This document shows, one piece after another, positions 25,048 to 37,461 of a DNA stretch of 64,000 nucleotides. The notes below the pieces were generated by a model. That model had not been told where the DNA came from, ran no database searches, and saw only the letters and a program-made list of their open reading frames with translations. How positions within the stretch are numbered: position 1 is the stretch's first letter; every line of letters starts with the position of its first letter. The stretch is from Triops longicaudatus (Eukaryota > Arthropoda > Branchiopoda > Notostraca > Triopsidae), in the NCBI GenBank assembly GCA_022885665.1, contig JAGQDJ010000013.1:155924-219923 (forward strand), in the 5' to 3' direction. Both the position numbers and the translations under genes were made by a program.

Positions 25048-28000
25048 TTAAATTTTTACAGGCTTTTTGGTCGCTTTTGCCGGACTTGCTGTCGTCCGCG
25101 TAGTCGGTTTCGCAGTAGCTTTCTTAGTCGTTGTAGTCACTTCCGGTGGACACGTGGTCAGTCCATCGGATAATCGCTTCCACAGATCGTACATTTCGAA
25201 AGGTTTCACCATATGGATGCTAACTGATTTTTGCACGGCACACGTGTCGAGCTTAATACGTCGGTTAACGAATTCGTTAAAATGGACGTGATTCACTTTC
25301 AGCTGTTTGGCAATGGTCCCTGTGACGTAGACGTCCTCTAATTTGAAAAACGTACCCTTCAGTGCGCCTTCGTACAAACCCGCAATTACATCATTGGTCA
25401 GAATGTAGGCTGGACCGGTGTTGAAATCGGGATAGACGTTTTCTTTAAAGAGTTTGGGCGATATGTAGTACTTGGACGTCACGTTGCGAATTGGTTTCCA
25501 TTTCTTGGCAACTTTGCCTAATATGGTGCGCTTGTACACCTGAGCTTTGTCCAATACCGCAAACAACTTGGGCATGTGAATGTACATGTCATCGTCCGTT
25601 TTAAGAACAAACCTGGCCTCTGAACAATGGTCCTTGACCCACTCTAACATAGAAATAGTCTTCAGCGTTAAGTTGTTGTAAGAATCTTGAAAATTGCCCT
25701 GTATAATATCGCCAAAGATCATATCTTCTTTCTGAAGATGAGCTTGTTCCGTCGCGTTTGACGTTCTTCCTACAAAGAACGCTAAAGCGACATCGTGACG
25801 CAGAGCCACGTGGCCCCATGTACCTCGCACCGCTTGGCGTGCATTAACATGCCCGGGGGCCGTCGTCACGAGCACTAGCAACTTCAAGTGCCTACCACTG
25901 TCTGGGCAGACCGTCGCACCGGGCATATTATGGCCGGGTTCGTACAGTTGCCGGGTAACGACAGGCGGGTTTTCATGCGCTGGCATTGCGGGAGAGGAGA
26001 CTAGAGGGGATTCGTTCTCTTTTTTAGATTTCGCAGCAGGGAGATCCTCTTTGCGAATAACGGCCGGGGCTGACACCGGCTTCGTCACGTTCGCATTTGG
26101 TACAGACGCTGCGGCCTGTGCTTGGCTAATGTCACCCTTTTTGACCTGAGGAGCGGGTGGAGGAGAGGACGGAGCAAGAGCGGCGACTACTTGACCTTCA
26201 TAAGTGGCATTAAGCTTCATTGGTTTCACAATGTCTTTTTGCAACGCGCCTGCACGATTGTCGTCTTTCTTGGGAACCAACGGACCGGAACTTCCCAAGG
26301 ACGGGTTGTTCCCAGGCTGGGAAATATTTCCAGTCCCTTCCTCGACCTTTTGTTGCGACTCTTGGTTGGCAGCGGCCACTTCGTCTAAATGACGCTCGTC
26401 TTCTACTTCCACGGCAGGTTCTTCCACCTCAACCGGTTTGGGAGCCGGGGCGGCAGCGTCAGCTCCGTTCTCCACTTTTGCGTCAGCGAACAAAGGTTCG
26501 GGGTTATTATTAGCTTTCTCGGGAGCACTGCCTGCTCCGGGTGAGCCCAGTTCCTCGTGGTTCTGGAATGTCTGGACCGATAGATGTTGCACTTGAGGCG
26601 GTTCCACGTCCGGAGCCAATTCCTCTGGAATAGCGTCTTCCTCAGGCGTTAAATCACTTGCGTGCTGTTGCACCACCACAGAAGGTTCCGCATGTTTAGC
26701 ACCCAACGCAGGGGATGGAAGAAATTTGTTGCTGCTGGAAATTTCATCTGACCTCACGACCGCCACTTCGTTGCTAGTGCCCGTCTCGCCGCTACAATTC
26801 CCGGTACACGGTTGCTGCAGCTGCTGCAATACGCGTTGCGTCAAGTGTCCTTCACACAAAAACAAATTAAATGAATGTTTTTTTACAATAGATAAAATAA
26901 AAGAGTAATGAAACGAAACCTATGTTGTCAAACAAACCGAACGTCAATAACATGAATTCTGAAACTTCACAACCTAACCACTTATTACTGAATTAAGTAA
27001 AATAATTAGTTAATTAAAAAGGCGTATAAAAAGCTTGCTGGAACATACGCTTTGGAAATGCCCTCCTGTTAACGTTTATTAATTCTTTTCAGGAATATCT
27101 AGTTTTCATATCGCTTTACACAGTGGTATTCAAGAGGTGGGTGTCGTCAGGTGTAACTCCTCTTGGCCATTTTGTGTGTGTTTGTGGGGCAGGGGATTTA
27201 AAAAGTTACGTGCATTTTTTTAAACGCAGGATTTAGGTTCACGGGGCAGTGTACGCAATATTTTTAACAGTTTTTACAGCAACCAAATCTAAAAAAAGAC
27301 ACAGACTTAATCTTCCAAGCAAATTCGGTGCCCAAAGCTGTGCTGTAAATCCAGCAATTTTCCCATGTTTTAGCTTTTTTTTTGTGGGAAAGGGGGGGGG
27401 GGGGGCGCGTCGAGACGAACGATGAAAAAGGGCATGAAAACTTCTATCCCGAAAACAAAACACCCCTCAAAGTTGAACACACCATGGGCAACACACAATT
27501 AAATAAAAATGGTAAAGCATATTTAGGATCCCCGTTATTAATACCAAGAAATTTCTGCAAGTATGGTTTGGTCACGTAATTTCTTGTTCGAGTTCAAAGT
27601 TCTACCTCATTGGGTAACTGTAAAACGAGTATTTCAATAATTAAAAAATCGCACATGTAACCACGCAAGTAAGATAATGATAAGACCTGTAATGTAAGAT
27701 AAGACCTGTAATGATCGATTTTTTTTTTTTTTTTTTTTTTTTCGTTTTATTGGGTCCAGAAGTCTGGGGTATTCCATTTGGGCCTAAGGGAGAATGAGCA
27801 CCCCTGGCTTTACACATTTATGCGCTCATGAGTATTTTCAATGACCCCTAGCGCATGAAAGAAGTGTCCTTAACCATTAAACTTTCCGTAAGTTTCAAAT
27901 GCAAGTCCTTGTGACCAGTATTTCACGAAACAGTGGCGTCGTAAAGGGTGGTTGGAGGTGCATCCCCAGTGTAGAGACTATTCGATTTGTTTAATTTTGT

Positions 28001-31000
28001 CTACTTTTTAGTGAAATGTATGAATAAGAAACTGTGGTAAAAAGTGAATGACAAAAATGAATGAGATAAATAAGTAAGTAGTAAGTTGGTGTGCGGCATT
28101 AATGAAGAAGTTATTAAAGTAATCAAACTTTCGGTAAACAATCATCTGCAAACTAATCGAAACTTCGCAAAGCTTTGAATATGGAACTCCAAAATGTATT
28201 GTTAGTAAATTAAGCTTTTTGGCAATTTGCAAGATTTTTATTTGAAAAGGGACCGAAAAAAGGCTACAAAAGTCTTTTTACTGACTTTTTCAATCATCGA
28301 TAGAGCGGTGCTCGAAAAGTGTTTAATCGATAAAACTCGCTGTCCGTAAGTTCTGAGTTAGCGGTGACGACCCATCAACGATATTATACTAACGTACTGT
28401 ATTTGGCAAAAAAAGTTTATGTAGCAAGCCATAGAGGTCTAATCGTGACTCTTGAGGCTGATTAGCTTTCATGAGTCGCAACAGGAGCTTCCAACATAGC
28501 TTTCGAAGTTAAAGACAATTCTTCTACATTTCATATACAGTACTTATTTATACCACGTAATTCAAGATTTCGCGGCCTTTCAACTTGTAACCGACAGGCC
28601 TAAACCTTTCAACAATTTAATCCTGGTTAATCAGCCTCAAGATGGTCAATTAGACTTCTGTGGTTTGGGGCAATGTAAGGATATTTGCTTGCTTTATTCT
28701 AGTTATCAGCGTTACTTTTTTCCGCAAAGAATTTTTCATAATACTTAACTTCAAAAGAGTTCAAACATAGTGGTATAACTTCGAAATTCAAAGTAATTTG
28801 TCACAAAATTTAAAAGAAACGCTCAGCCGTCACCTGCAAAAGTCAGACTGCGGGCACTCTTCTCTAGTTCATAACATTTCATTCGAGGGTTGGGAAAGTT
28901 CTATGCTTATAAGGGTGGTTTCAGATCTGTGGTCTCAGGAGGTCTAAGGGACTAAAGAGTAGTCTATGGGTTGTTTCAGCAGCTGTATTAACGAGCAGTA
29001 GACATTTTCGGCTGTTTGCTATGGACAACAGGTAAAGAGAAAGGGGTTGGACAATTCGTAAAGATGCGATGACCTTTCTAATCCTTTCTGTGCCCACCTA
29101 TGTCCCCTAAGTAGCTTGTACGTCATTACCAACAGGCATGTTGTTGGTCTACGAGCCGTCGAAGCTTAAGCGCCTTAAACCACAGATCTGAAACTACCCT
29201 TATTACTGTATTTGGCAAATTAAAAATTCTAAACATTCTTTATGTCAATTTCCTTGAATTTTTCCTTGCAATTTTTTGGCACACAAATCTCGAAAATAGA
29301 CGAGTCCTCATTTAGTCATTGTAGTCGCAAGCTTTTGACTCAAGGCTATCAGTGCAATAACTCCAAAATGGATCAATCGAATTTCGAAACTCAAAGAAAA
29401 ACTTTATTAAAATGCTAGGTTTTTGAGGCATAAAAAATGCTGAGATAAATTTTTCTAGGTACCCAATCCGTTTTTCGAAAAACTTTCTCCAGTACACCTA
29501 TTAATAAAAATTTCCCAACCCGAATGCTTTACGAAATATTTAACTACGTTTTCGAAGTTTTTTTATGCTCGCTAACCATAATCAAAAAGGCCATTAGATG
29601 TAATTAATACTACTATGTGCCAAATACTATTATAACCGGTAAAAAATAAATAATGTACACAAAAGTACAAAGTACTGTGGTGAGTAAAGAAAAACTGTTT
29701 GGGGCAAATCACATAAGTCTAATTAAACCTCTCGAGATTGATTTACCTTCGTTAGGCGATGAAAGATCTTAAACGAAGGGTTGCAAGGTTAAAGGTAGCC
29801 CGCGACATTTAAAAACATTGACTTAGGTAAATCGCGAAGTTTGAAAGCGTTCACAACGTATGTTAAATGTAAACGTTGTATAATTGAGTTATAGGAATAT
29901 TGCATATAGCAAAATGCTACATTACAGCAAAAAGTGTGAAAATTCATAGCTTTGTTAGCGTAGAAAAGTATTGACTAAATCAAAAACAAAAACTAACCAA
30001 AACTACTGAACTTAAAAAATAAGTTCGTTGGAGAGAAACTGTCGTATTTAGTTAACATTCTGTTAAACTGTATCTCAAAAGCGAAACTTCTACATTTTCA
30101 ATACGCACTTTGCCTATTATAATTTGATTTTTTTATATTTTTTTGTGGAATACCATTCACCCTGTAACCGATTAGTTCAAGCTCCTTCACCCTCATTGAA
30201 GGCAAATTAACCTCGAGACATCTGACAAGACCTATGTGACTTTCCCCAAACAGCCTTTTATTATTTGTTTATTTTTTATTTGAGAATTTTGAATTTACAT
30301 CTTAGTTCGTATCACCAATGAAGTGTTACAGAGTTTGAATTTGTTTATATTGTACGACTTGTTCGTCGTTCTGTTTCGACTTTAAGCAAGGGTCATTTTG
30401 TGCTCAATGGAGGAATGTTTTGGTATAGGGTATTTTGGGTACCAAAAAATAGGGTAGTTCTGATAGAGGTCGTTTTGAGAGAGGGTCGTTCTTCCTGCAC
30501 CCACAATGAATCCCGCCTCTAAATGCCGCCCCAATCGCGACGCCCCTGATTATCAAGCGCGTTTCAGGCAAATTTCAAAGTAGTGACTGTTGGTTTCAAG
30601 TTAACTTAGATCAAGTCAAGCTTGCATCTTTTAAGACTTTTTTATCTGATTATTTTGTTGAAATGAAAGAAATTTGTTGATCCACCTCGAGTCGTGCTGA
30701 GAAACAATTATGTATAATAGATAAATACTGCACCATACTTTATGAGGTTACTATCATGGAATCTGCTAAAGAATGTACTGTGGACTTGCGAAGAAAGAAC
30801 TTCGAGGGTACATAAAGAACAGGCAAAGATAATCTCAATATCTTCTTGAGATTTAAAATATTTTGGTATAGATTTGGTTCTGAATTGATAAACATCTTAT
30901 TGTATCTTACCTCGATTCGGACTAGGGTAGGAAACATCAAACTGGGAAACGACAAAAAGGCCCACGACTGATATACAGACGACTGCGATGAACAAACTTC

Positions 31001-31058
31001 CTTTAGCGCGGCGTAAATATCTTCCCGGAGGACGGACTAATCTCAGTGCTAGCGTCAT
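25048..31058 (-). CDS. Type II membrane beta-1,3-galactosyltransferase-like enzyme (GT31)
   Basis: Two coding exons on the minus strand: 31058-30911 (49 codons and one base) and 26849-25048, joined in phase across a 4.06 kb intron; 649 residues. Exon 1 encodes a short basic cytosolic tail and one hydrophobic anchor (SLFIAVVCISVVGLFVV, about residues 21-37), as expected for a Golgi type II enzyme. A long Pro/Glu/Ala-rich stem follows (about 50-365). The GT31 domain runs from about 365 to 610 with RQAVRGTW, the metal-binding DDD in KTDDDMYIHM and EDVYVTG, the three family hallmarks. The C-terminus carries about 35 extra Thr/Lys/Pro-rich residues, unusual for the family. A CAG acceptor at 31063, four bases before the start codon, implies a further 5'UTR exon upstream. 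Acceptor sugar is unknown; B3GALT1-like is the nearest description. Without exon 1, a spurious start at 26865 would give a protein lacking its anchor. Confidence 0.9.
27719..27751 (-). repeat. Poly(T) run with adjacent inverted AATAAA: probable retroposed 3' end
   Basis: A 24-base T run at 27719-27742 is followed three bases later by TTTATT, so the minus strand reads AATAAA then poly(A). This suggests a reverse-transcribed 3' end inserted in minus orientation, although the spacing from signal to tail is shorter than usual. The sequence beyond 27752, which would be the body, is not recognised. Confidence 0.35.
28910..29202. mobile_element. MITE with 23-bp terminal inverted repeats and TTA duplication
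   Basis: The left end TAAGGGTGGTTTCAGATCTG and the right end, its inverse with one mismatch (CAGATCTGAAACTACCCTTA), bound a 293-bp element. Both flanks show TTA (28907-28909 and 29203-29205), which would fit a PIF/Harbinger-type 3-bp duplication. The exact boundary is ambiguous because the ends are A/T. Confidence 0.75.
29695..30253. mobile_element. Inverted-repeat element, 559 bp, about 60-bp imperfect ends
   Basis: The sequence from CTGTTTGGGGCAAATCACAT at 29695 is repeated in inverse at the right end (GTGACTTTCCCCAAACAG, ending 30253). Similarity extends about 60 bases inwards and includes CTCGAG on both arms. No target duplication could be identified, so the superfamily is unknown. The interior has no open frame of note. 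Confidence 0.65.
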
Positions 31059-31062
31059 TGTA

Positions 31063-34000
31063 CTGCAAAAGATACCATATAAAAAATTATATTATCAAAA
31101 ATCTCTTTACCTATGACTATACATTTTCGGCGTAGACATCGGTTAAGTGCGTAAGGTGAGCACAACATATACTTAGGCCGTGTTATTGATTAAACACAAC
31201 TCAGAAGGATGGTGAGAACTATCTAATACCAATGTGCTGTAGACGCGACGCGAGAATATCCGAAAGAGAATAAAAGTGGAGATGAATAATAGAAGGAAAA
31301 GAAGGAAAAAACTGCTTTGTTATACCAGGTTACCCTTGGTTACAAAGCACAATCCTTCATTTTCAAACTAACAGTCTACCCAATAAAAGGCTATGAAAAT
31401 GGAGAACTTTGTTGTGTAATAGCATTCACTCCTTCTTGTGTGTGCAAGAGCCAATGAAACCTTGAGCTGAATGGGCGGATTTCGGCTTCGTATTGCGTTA
31501 TTGACGATTGTGTGAAAAAAAAAAAAACAATGCAACGAAAGATCGGATCATATTTACGCATAATACGAAACGGGCATTATGTACGCTTTCGATTTCATTG
31601 GAGTTACTTGAAAATGTTAAAGCTCCCAACTTACGACCTACTTACAATTGAACAAAAAAGCATTAGGTCTCTCATTTCAGTCACCGGTAAATTCGAAGTG
31701 CAACGCTTTGAGAGGGTAAAAGATGCACAGACCATGACGAGAACCTCAACTCTCACTTTCGTATCCATCTGAAACTACTAACAAGAAATAAAAGGGACCT
31801 GTCGCTTTCTACACACCGAGTTTCCCATAAGGAAAAATTTCCCCCGTAGGCAAATTATCAGGCCAAGGTTGTTCCCTCCGCTTAAGATAAAAGAAAAGCA
31901 CAAGAATTTGTACTGTTTCTTTTGGGGAGTTTTTCAGCGTGTTGAATCTTTTTACCATTTATTAAGTCGCATTGTTGCTCTTTATTGTCCTCATACTAAA
32001 GACGTTAACTTGCGAGAGCAAACCTGTCGGAATGAACTCTTCATCCTTGTGAGTCAATCTTCCTATAGGCAGCGAGATAAAATCAGTTAACCATACTGCA
32101 CAGCTAACATGAAGGTGTACACTTTGCCCCGAATCGATTCACGCAGACAACAAGCTTCTACATTAATACTGATTTGACTCGTCTGTTAATCATCCGCGGC
32201 ATCCAAAAGCTCACGCTGTCTTGCCATATGAGCGGCGATCCACTTATCCCACATGTCTCAGCTTTAGAATACTTCCCATTCACTTGGTATTTTTAGCTGG
32301 CTCAGCTCCCCTCGGTATTTACATGCACTAGATTGGATAGAATTTTTCCATTTAGGTGAAGAAAACCTTCTTACTTCAAGGAAAACGATCGAACTGTAAA
32401 GGGACTTATCACAAAATGAACCGGGAATTTCACTTCTATTCAAACTGGAGAAGATTTCTTCTTCTTATGCTAGTTCTCGCGTTCGTTGCGTGATCCGACT
32501 TAATGGACGATGTAAAGTTATATTAAGACGGATGTACAAAATTATCCCCAAAATTAAGGGAGGGCTACAAGGTACAAACTCTGTCTCCTCTATTAGTGCA
32601 CTACACACAGCGCCTTAAGTTCACGTACTGTACGATCCATTGCTTAAAAGACGTGTTGGCACCCCGCTTTTCTTTTTCAATACAAAATTTAAATTACGAC
32701 TTCCACCACTGCTGTCTTCTTTTATTAGCCTGGATATGATTTCCTGTCCGAAGGACTCCGCATACTGAAGTCACGTAACGAACTTCTTAGCCTCAAGTAC
32801 TGGAATTGAATAGGGAGGTCGTACCAGAAAGGGCCAAGCCTTCCCGTTAAGGAAAAATTTTGCTAGTTAAACACAAACGTTCTTTCTATGGAACTAGAAA
32901 GGGCAAACGATAAGGTGGAACTAGACTACCCAGAGAACAGGTAAACCAGTCACTGGCTGAACTCAAAGAAAAATGACTAGAAGAGCACGAAACGCAGGCT
33001 GAGCCTAGCCATTTTTGCCACGGGCCATGCGAAGGAGCAAAAAACGACATGGCAAATTTCCTTCGGGCTCTCCTGGGCTAGAAGACGAGTCGAATAAAAA
33101 CACGGACGAAAGGAGAGGAAAATAACATGTGTCGGCATGCATAACACAGGGCCCTTTGGTTCAGGAGCGTGCAGAACAGGCCTTGAGGGTGGGTGAAGAA
33201 ACCTGGGAGGAGCGATGCGGGGTGCTATCCCCGCCTGCGGGTTCATTGAAAAGGTTGGTACGTCGTACACCGTATTATTTGGCATTTGACTTCCCCTGTT
33301 CTATCCTGACGTCATTTGTCTTATTTAGAGCTATGAATGGTGCCGCTATAGTCCTCGATTTGCAATGCTAACATAATAGTTTATCTTGTTTTTTCTTCAT
33401 GTGTACCAGTGTAGCACAAATCATGCTTGCTTATCTCGCTTTGTGTGAGTTGCAGTAGCAACATTCAGCAGATAGGCAAAGTTGTGGGACACCGCACGCG
33501 CAAATCACGAAATTTGGGTAAGCCGTAGCCAGGGATGATTAGGTGGTTAGCCCTCACACGAAATTTTTATTTTACACTGGTGAACAGAGGCGAAAATCAA
33601 ATGTCCAATAAAATTGCAAAGGGACCTCTCCCTATACGAAAATCCTGGCTACGGCCCTGGTTTTGGGTACTTGATGGTTTTATATAGAAACTAGTAGATA
33701 AGCACACGAACTTCAGCACCTAATCGTGTTCGGCAGTAGCTATTCTGAGAACACTGGTTAACAAGATGACACAACATTATCATAATTAATTTTATCAATA
33801 ACAACTTTGCTTACGGTTATTCGTAGAACATTAAAGTAAACGAAAGATTGTGGCTGACAATACTAAGATTAACTACTGCTAATTGTAACATAGTTTCTAA
33901 ACTACATAACGGAAAGAAATTCATTGTGCCAATTGAATACTTTGAAGGAACTTAAGTTGGTATAATTTCTCCACGCGGCAGTACATTACCTGTGTTAATA

Positions 34001-34876
34001 AAGTCATCCGTAATCAGAAATCTAGGCTACATTCGCCAAACACGTTTTGCGTCGTTATCCTTAGACGATCTTGTCTTATTAGGATAAATTTAATTTATAA
34101 TGTATAAATTTTATGCGAATTTTTTATGGTTATGTGTAGTAGGCTTTCAATTTTTGCAGCAATCACCTTTATTGCGACGAACGACACCATTACACGGAAG
34201 CGTGAATCGAAGGGACGCGTTTTACGATTATTTGGACTGACAATTTCGGGTCTAGATCGAAGCGAAATCCATGACAACAAAATCGGTCACAAAAATTACA
34301 TTAAATTGCGATTTGGACACATAACTTGGTTCATTGAGTAAACTTATTTAACAAAAATCCAATTGAACTAGCTAGGAAAACTTGACGTAAAACTACTTGG
34401 CTTGGAAACTTTGTCTGAACGTCGACAAAGTAGGTAGTTATGCAAGAGCAACGTGAATCTCAATTAAGCTTATTTCCCTCTCCCTATTTTTAAATTATTT
34501 TCAAGACAAAGTTCACAAAATACAATTTTAGTTACAAGAATTGAAATCGCTTAAATAGAACTTGGCTAAAGTAAAATTCAACAACTTGATTTGAACTTAA
34601 GAAAGTGTCACTTGAACACCGCGCAACCGTGACTTTAGGGCTTTCGTCACTTGATGGCAGCAGCTCCTTCAAGCTGACTATTGCTTTTGACGTGGCTGGT
34701 TTTTCGTCGTGAATCCAATATTTTTGTGCGTAATTCACCCGCGGGATTTTCTGATATCCACCCTTGTGTACCGTCAGTCTATTTATTGACGTTGTCTTCA
34801 TCCATCATAAATAATCTCGTCACAAATAGTTGGTTAATAAATCTCTTAGAGTTCTCGTTTTTGAGCAACATACACA
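31063..34876. other. Intergenic between GT31 and ARF; divergent promoters
   Basis: About 3.8 kb separates two divergent genes. One hAT-like MITE lies at 33519-33659. Open frames here (for example 31512-31772 and 32977-33285) have no recognisable similarity. The region should contain both promoters and the non-coding first exon of the glycosyltransferase gene, which I could not locate. Confidence 0.4.
33519..33659. mobile_element. hAT-like MITE, same family as 20721-20886
   Basis: The right end is AATCCTGGCTACGGCCCTG and the left end carries GCCGTAGCCAGGGA as its inverse. Flanks AATTTGGG (33511-33518) and GTTTTGGG (33660-33667) agree at six of eight positions, consistent with an aged 8-bp hAT duplication. 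The interior shares TGGTGAAC with the 20.7 kb copy. Confidence 0.6.
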
Positions 34877-35747
34877 ATGGGTTTGACCATTTCTAGCTTG
34901 TTAACCCGTCTTTTTGGCAAGAAGCAGATGCGAATTTTGATGGGTAATTAAGAATATACCAATTTTGCAGCAAACAAGTACTAATGTGTTGTAACTAGTG
35001 GGTTTGGACGCGGCTGGTAAAACTACCATTTTGTACAAACTGAAGCTGGGCGAAATAGTCACAACAATCCCAACGATCGGCTTTAATGTCGAAACAGTCG
35101 AGTATAAGAATATTTGCTTCACTGTTTGGGACGTGGGAGGCCAAGACAAAATCCGTCCCTTGTGGCGACACTATTTCCAAAACACGCAAGGTTTAATCTT
35201 CGTCGTGGATTCCAATGATCGGGAACGTATCTCAGAAGCACAGGAAGAACTTCAGAAGATGGTAAGCATACCATATTGTCTTGTTCATAAGGCTTTGGAC
35301 AGTAGTAACTTTTCGCTCTTTCATCGTCTGTGTTTTTAGCTGCAAGAAGATGAACTGAGAGACGCAGTGCTGCTGATTTTCGCCAACAAGCAAGATTTAC
35401 CAAACGCTATGAGTGCAGCTGAACTTACCGACAAATTAGGCCTCAATCAATTGCGTGGAAGAAGGGTAAGTTACATGATATTCCTTTACTTTTTCATAAC
35501 TTTATTGTACTGAGAGAAAGCTCTTTTCTACTTTGAAGTTTGGAAGTTTCTAGTGTTAAGCCAACTTGCAATTGTTACAGATCTTGAATTCGTCATTATT
35601 ATTGCTTATTTTTCCCTATAAATTCTCTCATTAATTAAACTTGGTTGTTTTTCTTTGCAGTGGTACATTCAAGCAACATGTGCTACGCAAGGCCACGGTC
35701 TTTACGAAGGTTTGGATTGGTTGTCGAATGAGTTATCCAAGAAATAA
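34877..35747 (+). CDS. Class II ADP-ribosylation factor (ARF4/5 type)
   Basis: Four exons (34877-34943, 34999-35261, 35340-35465, 35661-35747) encode 180 residues, the expected ARF length. ARFs are GTPases that recruit coats and lipid-modifying enzymes to Golgi membranes. Gly2 of MGLTISSLL is the myristoylation site and heads the amphipathic helix. G1 is GLDAAGKT, switch I includes TIPTIGFNVETVEY, switch II includes WDVGGQDKIRPLW, the guanine motif is NKQD, and CAT marks G5. The N-terminus (MGLTIS rather than MGNIF) and the C-terminus LSNELSKK place it with vertebrate ARF4/ARF5 and insect class II ARF. Nothing is missing; it should be active. An ATTAAA at 35774-35779 is a plausible poly(A) signal. 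Confidence 0.97.
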
Positions 35748-37461
35748 TCCTTTGTGTTCAACTATTATGTGTGATTAAACCCATATTACAAACTTGGGGG
35801 CGGGGCCTTTTTTTGTTTCCAGATCATAATTTTTTTTTTCTTGTGGTCGTGTTCGCATCGTCATATCGTTTCCGTCTTTGTGTTCGTGTTACTTTTTGTT
35901 TCTAAAACAATGCGTGGCATGAATTGTCTTCTTTGGAATTCACCCATCTGTTTCTTGCGCTTTACTTCAACCTCTTGAACACTGGGAGCAGAGAAGGCGG
36001 GGCCTGAATGGGCATATGCCTATTTTTGTAAACAAAGAAAAAACTGGTGAACAGGGGCAAAAAATGTGTCGAAGAAAAATTCTTACATTCCCGGATGAAG
36101 AAACAGTGCTAGGTAAAACAGAAATGCCCAACTATAAGAAAAAAAAGGGTGTGGTGATGGGACAAGGGAAGTTTCGGGAAGTAATAGGAGACTTTCGACC
36201 ACGTAAAATTTAGAGTTCTTGTTCCTTTTTTTCCAGTAGTTTTCCAGTCATTGCGTATGTTACTTTTATTTCAGAAATACATGATTAATTGTAACTAATA
36301 GAAACTTTGAAGTTGTACTTTAGTTGAAGTTTTAATGTATAGCGGCTTTCGGTGAGAACAAGAGCGTACCAAACTTGAGGTATTGTGGGGTAAAATCTCA
36401 AAGGCCAAACATGGTCTAGGTATAGATTGCTCTTGGTTCCCTTGAGTGCAGTTTGTATTCACAGACAATATAAAGCACGATATTTGACTGATACTTGTTG
36501 CCAACCAAGCACTTGTAAACATTTTGACTGTACGGCTCCATGTATATTCAGCAGCGAGATAGATTCAACCGTATAATTGCATTGCGTACGTTAAAAGTTC
36601 TCATCATAACTGCTATAATTTGGAGCAGTCAATGAAACTATTCGCGTAGTTCGATTTTAACGACTGTTCCATCTTTATAACTAATTAGTCGAACGAATCC
36701 ATCTTGTTAGCATTGGGCCATAGTTGTATATTGGTGGGAATTGCATTATTACTTACATAAATAAACTTCCATTAATTCCTTACAGGGCTTGAAATAAAAT
36801 GAACAGCAATAGCTAGCTTGATTTACTTTTACGTAACCCAGAGATTGACTAAACTTAACAACTACAATGGAATTAAGGGACTCCACTTGAGAAAAATTCA
36901 AATAAGGCGAAAATTCGCTTAATCAGAAGAATTATTTGTCATCCCGTTTTTTTTTAAAGGCAAGTATTAACAAAAGGAATCTTCATTTAACACAACTCCT
37001 CTGCCTAGTACCGAGCCCTTCTACCTAAACGGAGTTCACTGCATTTGTATTTCACTTTGCATGCGTGGAAGGGTTCGTTTGCATCTTGGCGAGTGTTCTC
37101 TTTGGTACAGTATCTTGCATTTCTTTAAAAGGATGCTTGACGTATCCTTAACATTTTTAAGTATGTAAGGAATGGCGGCTGTAGCAGTGGAAATAAAAAA
37201 TTATCTGAATAAAGTGAAGCAAAATTATAATATTCTGATCTACGGCTCTTGTACTTCTGAAATTTCCAAATGGCGCCTTTTCATGGACAGCGCCACCGCT
37301 TGGAACGCCACGCTTGTAGCCCCATTGTGTACACCGGTGTTTGGATTTCTCCGTACTGTCCTTAGGACTCAAAACCAGCCAACAAGTGAGCTAAAATTTC
37401 ACAAAATTGATCACACACGAAGCTGTAAGATATTAATTAATAAAATTAAACTAAACAGACA
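35748..37461 (+). other. Interval between ARF and SPS2: ARF 3'UTR and SPS2 leader
   Basis: No recognised coding exon. A 102-codon frame starting at 37172 runs to 37480 and overlaps the SPS2 start codon in another frame. A GTGAGC donor at 37387 and a CAG acceptor ending at 37458 would define a 72-base intron that brings a leader exon to within three bases of the SPS2 start, but splicing does not bring that frame into the SPS2 frame. It is therefore best seen as 5'UTR with a possible upstream open frame. Confidence 0.45.

Larger units (their letters stand above)
26850..30910 (-). other. Transposon-rich intron of the GT31 gene (4.06 kb)
   Basis: This intron separates the anchor exon from the catalytic exon. 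It contains two inverted-repeat elements (28910-29202 and 29695-30253), a 24-base T run next to an inverted AATAAA (27719-27751), a 13-base G run near 27390, a tandem copy of a 19-base unit at about 27676-27713, and hAT-like end sequences near 27932 and 30553 that I could not pair. Confidence 0.7.

Noticed and set aside
27932..30553. A 2.6 kb hAT element from CAGTGGCGTCG (27932) to CGACGCCCCTG (30553)
   Set aside because: Similarity is limited to about ten terminal bases and the 8-base flanks (TCACGAAA and ATTATCAA) do not match.
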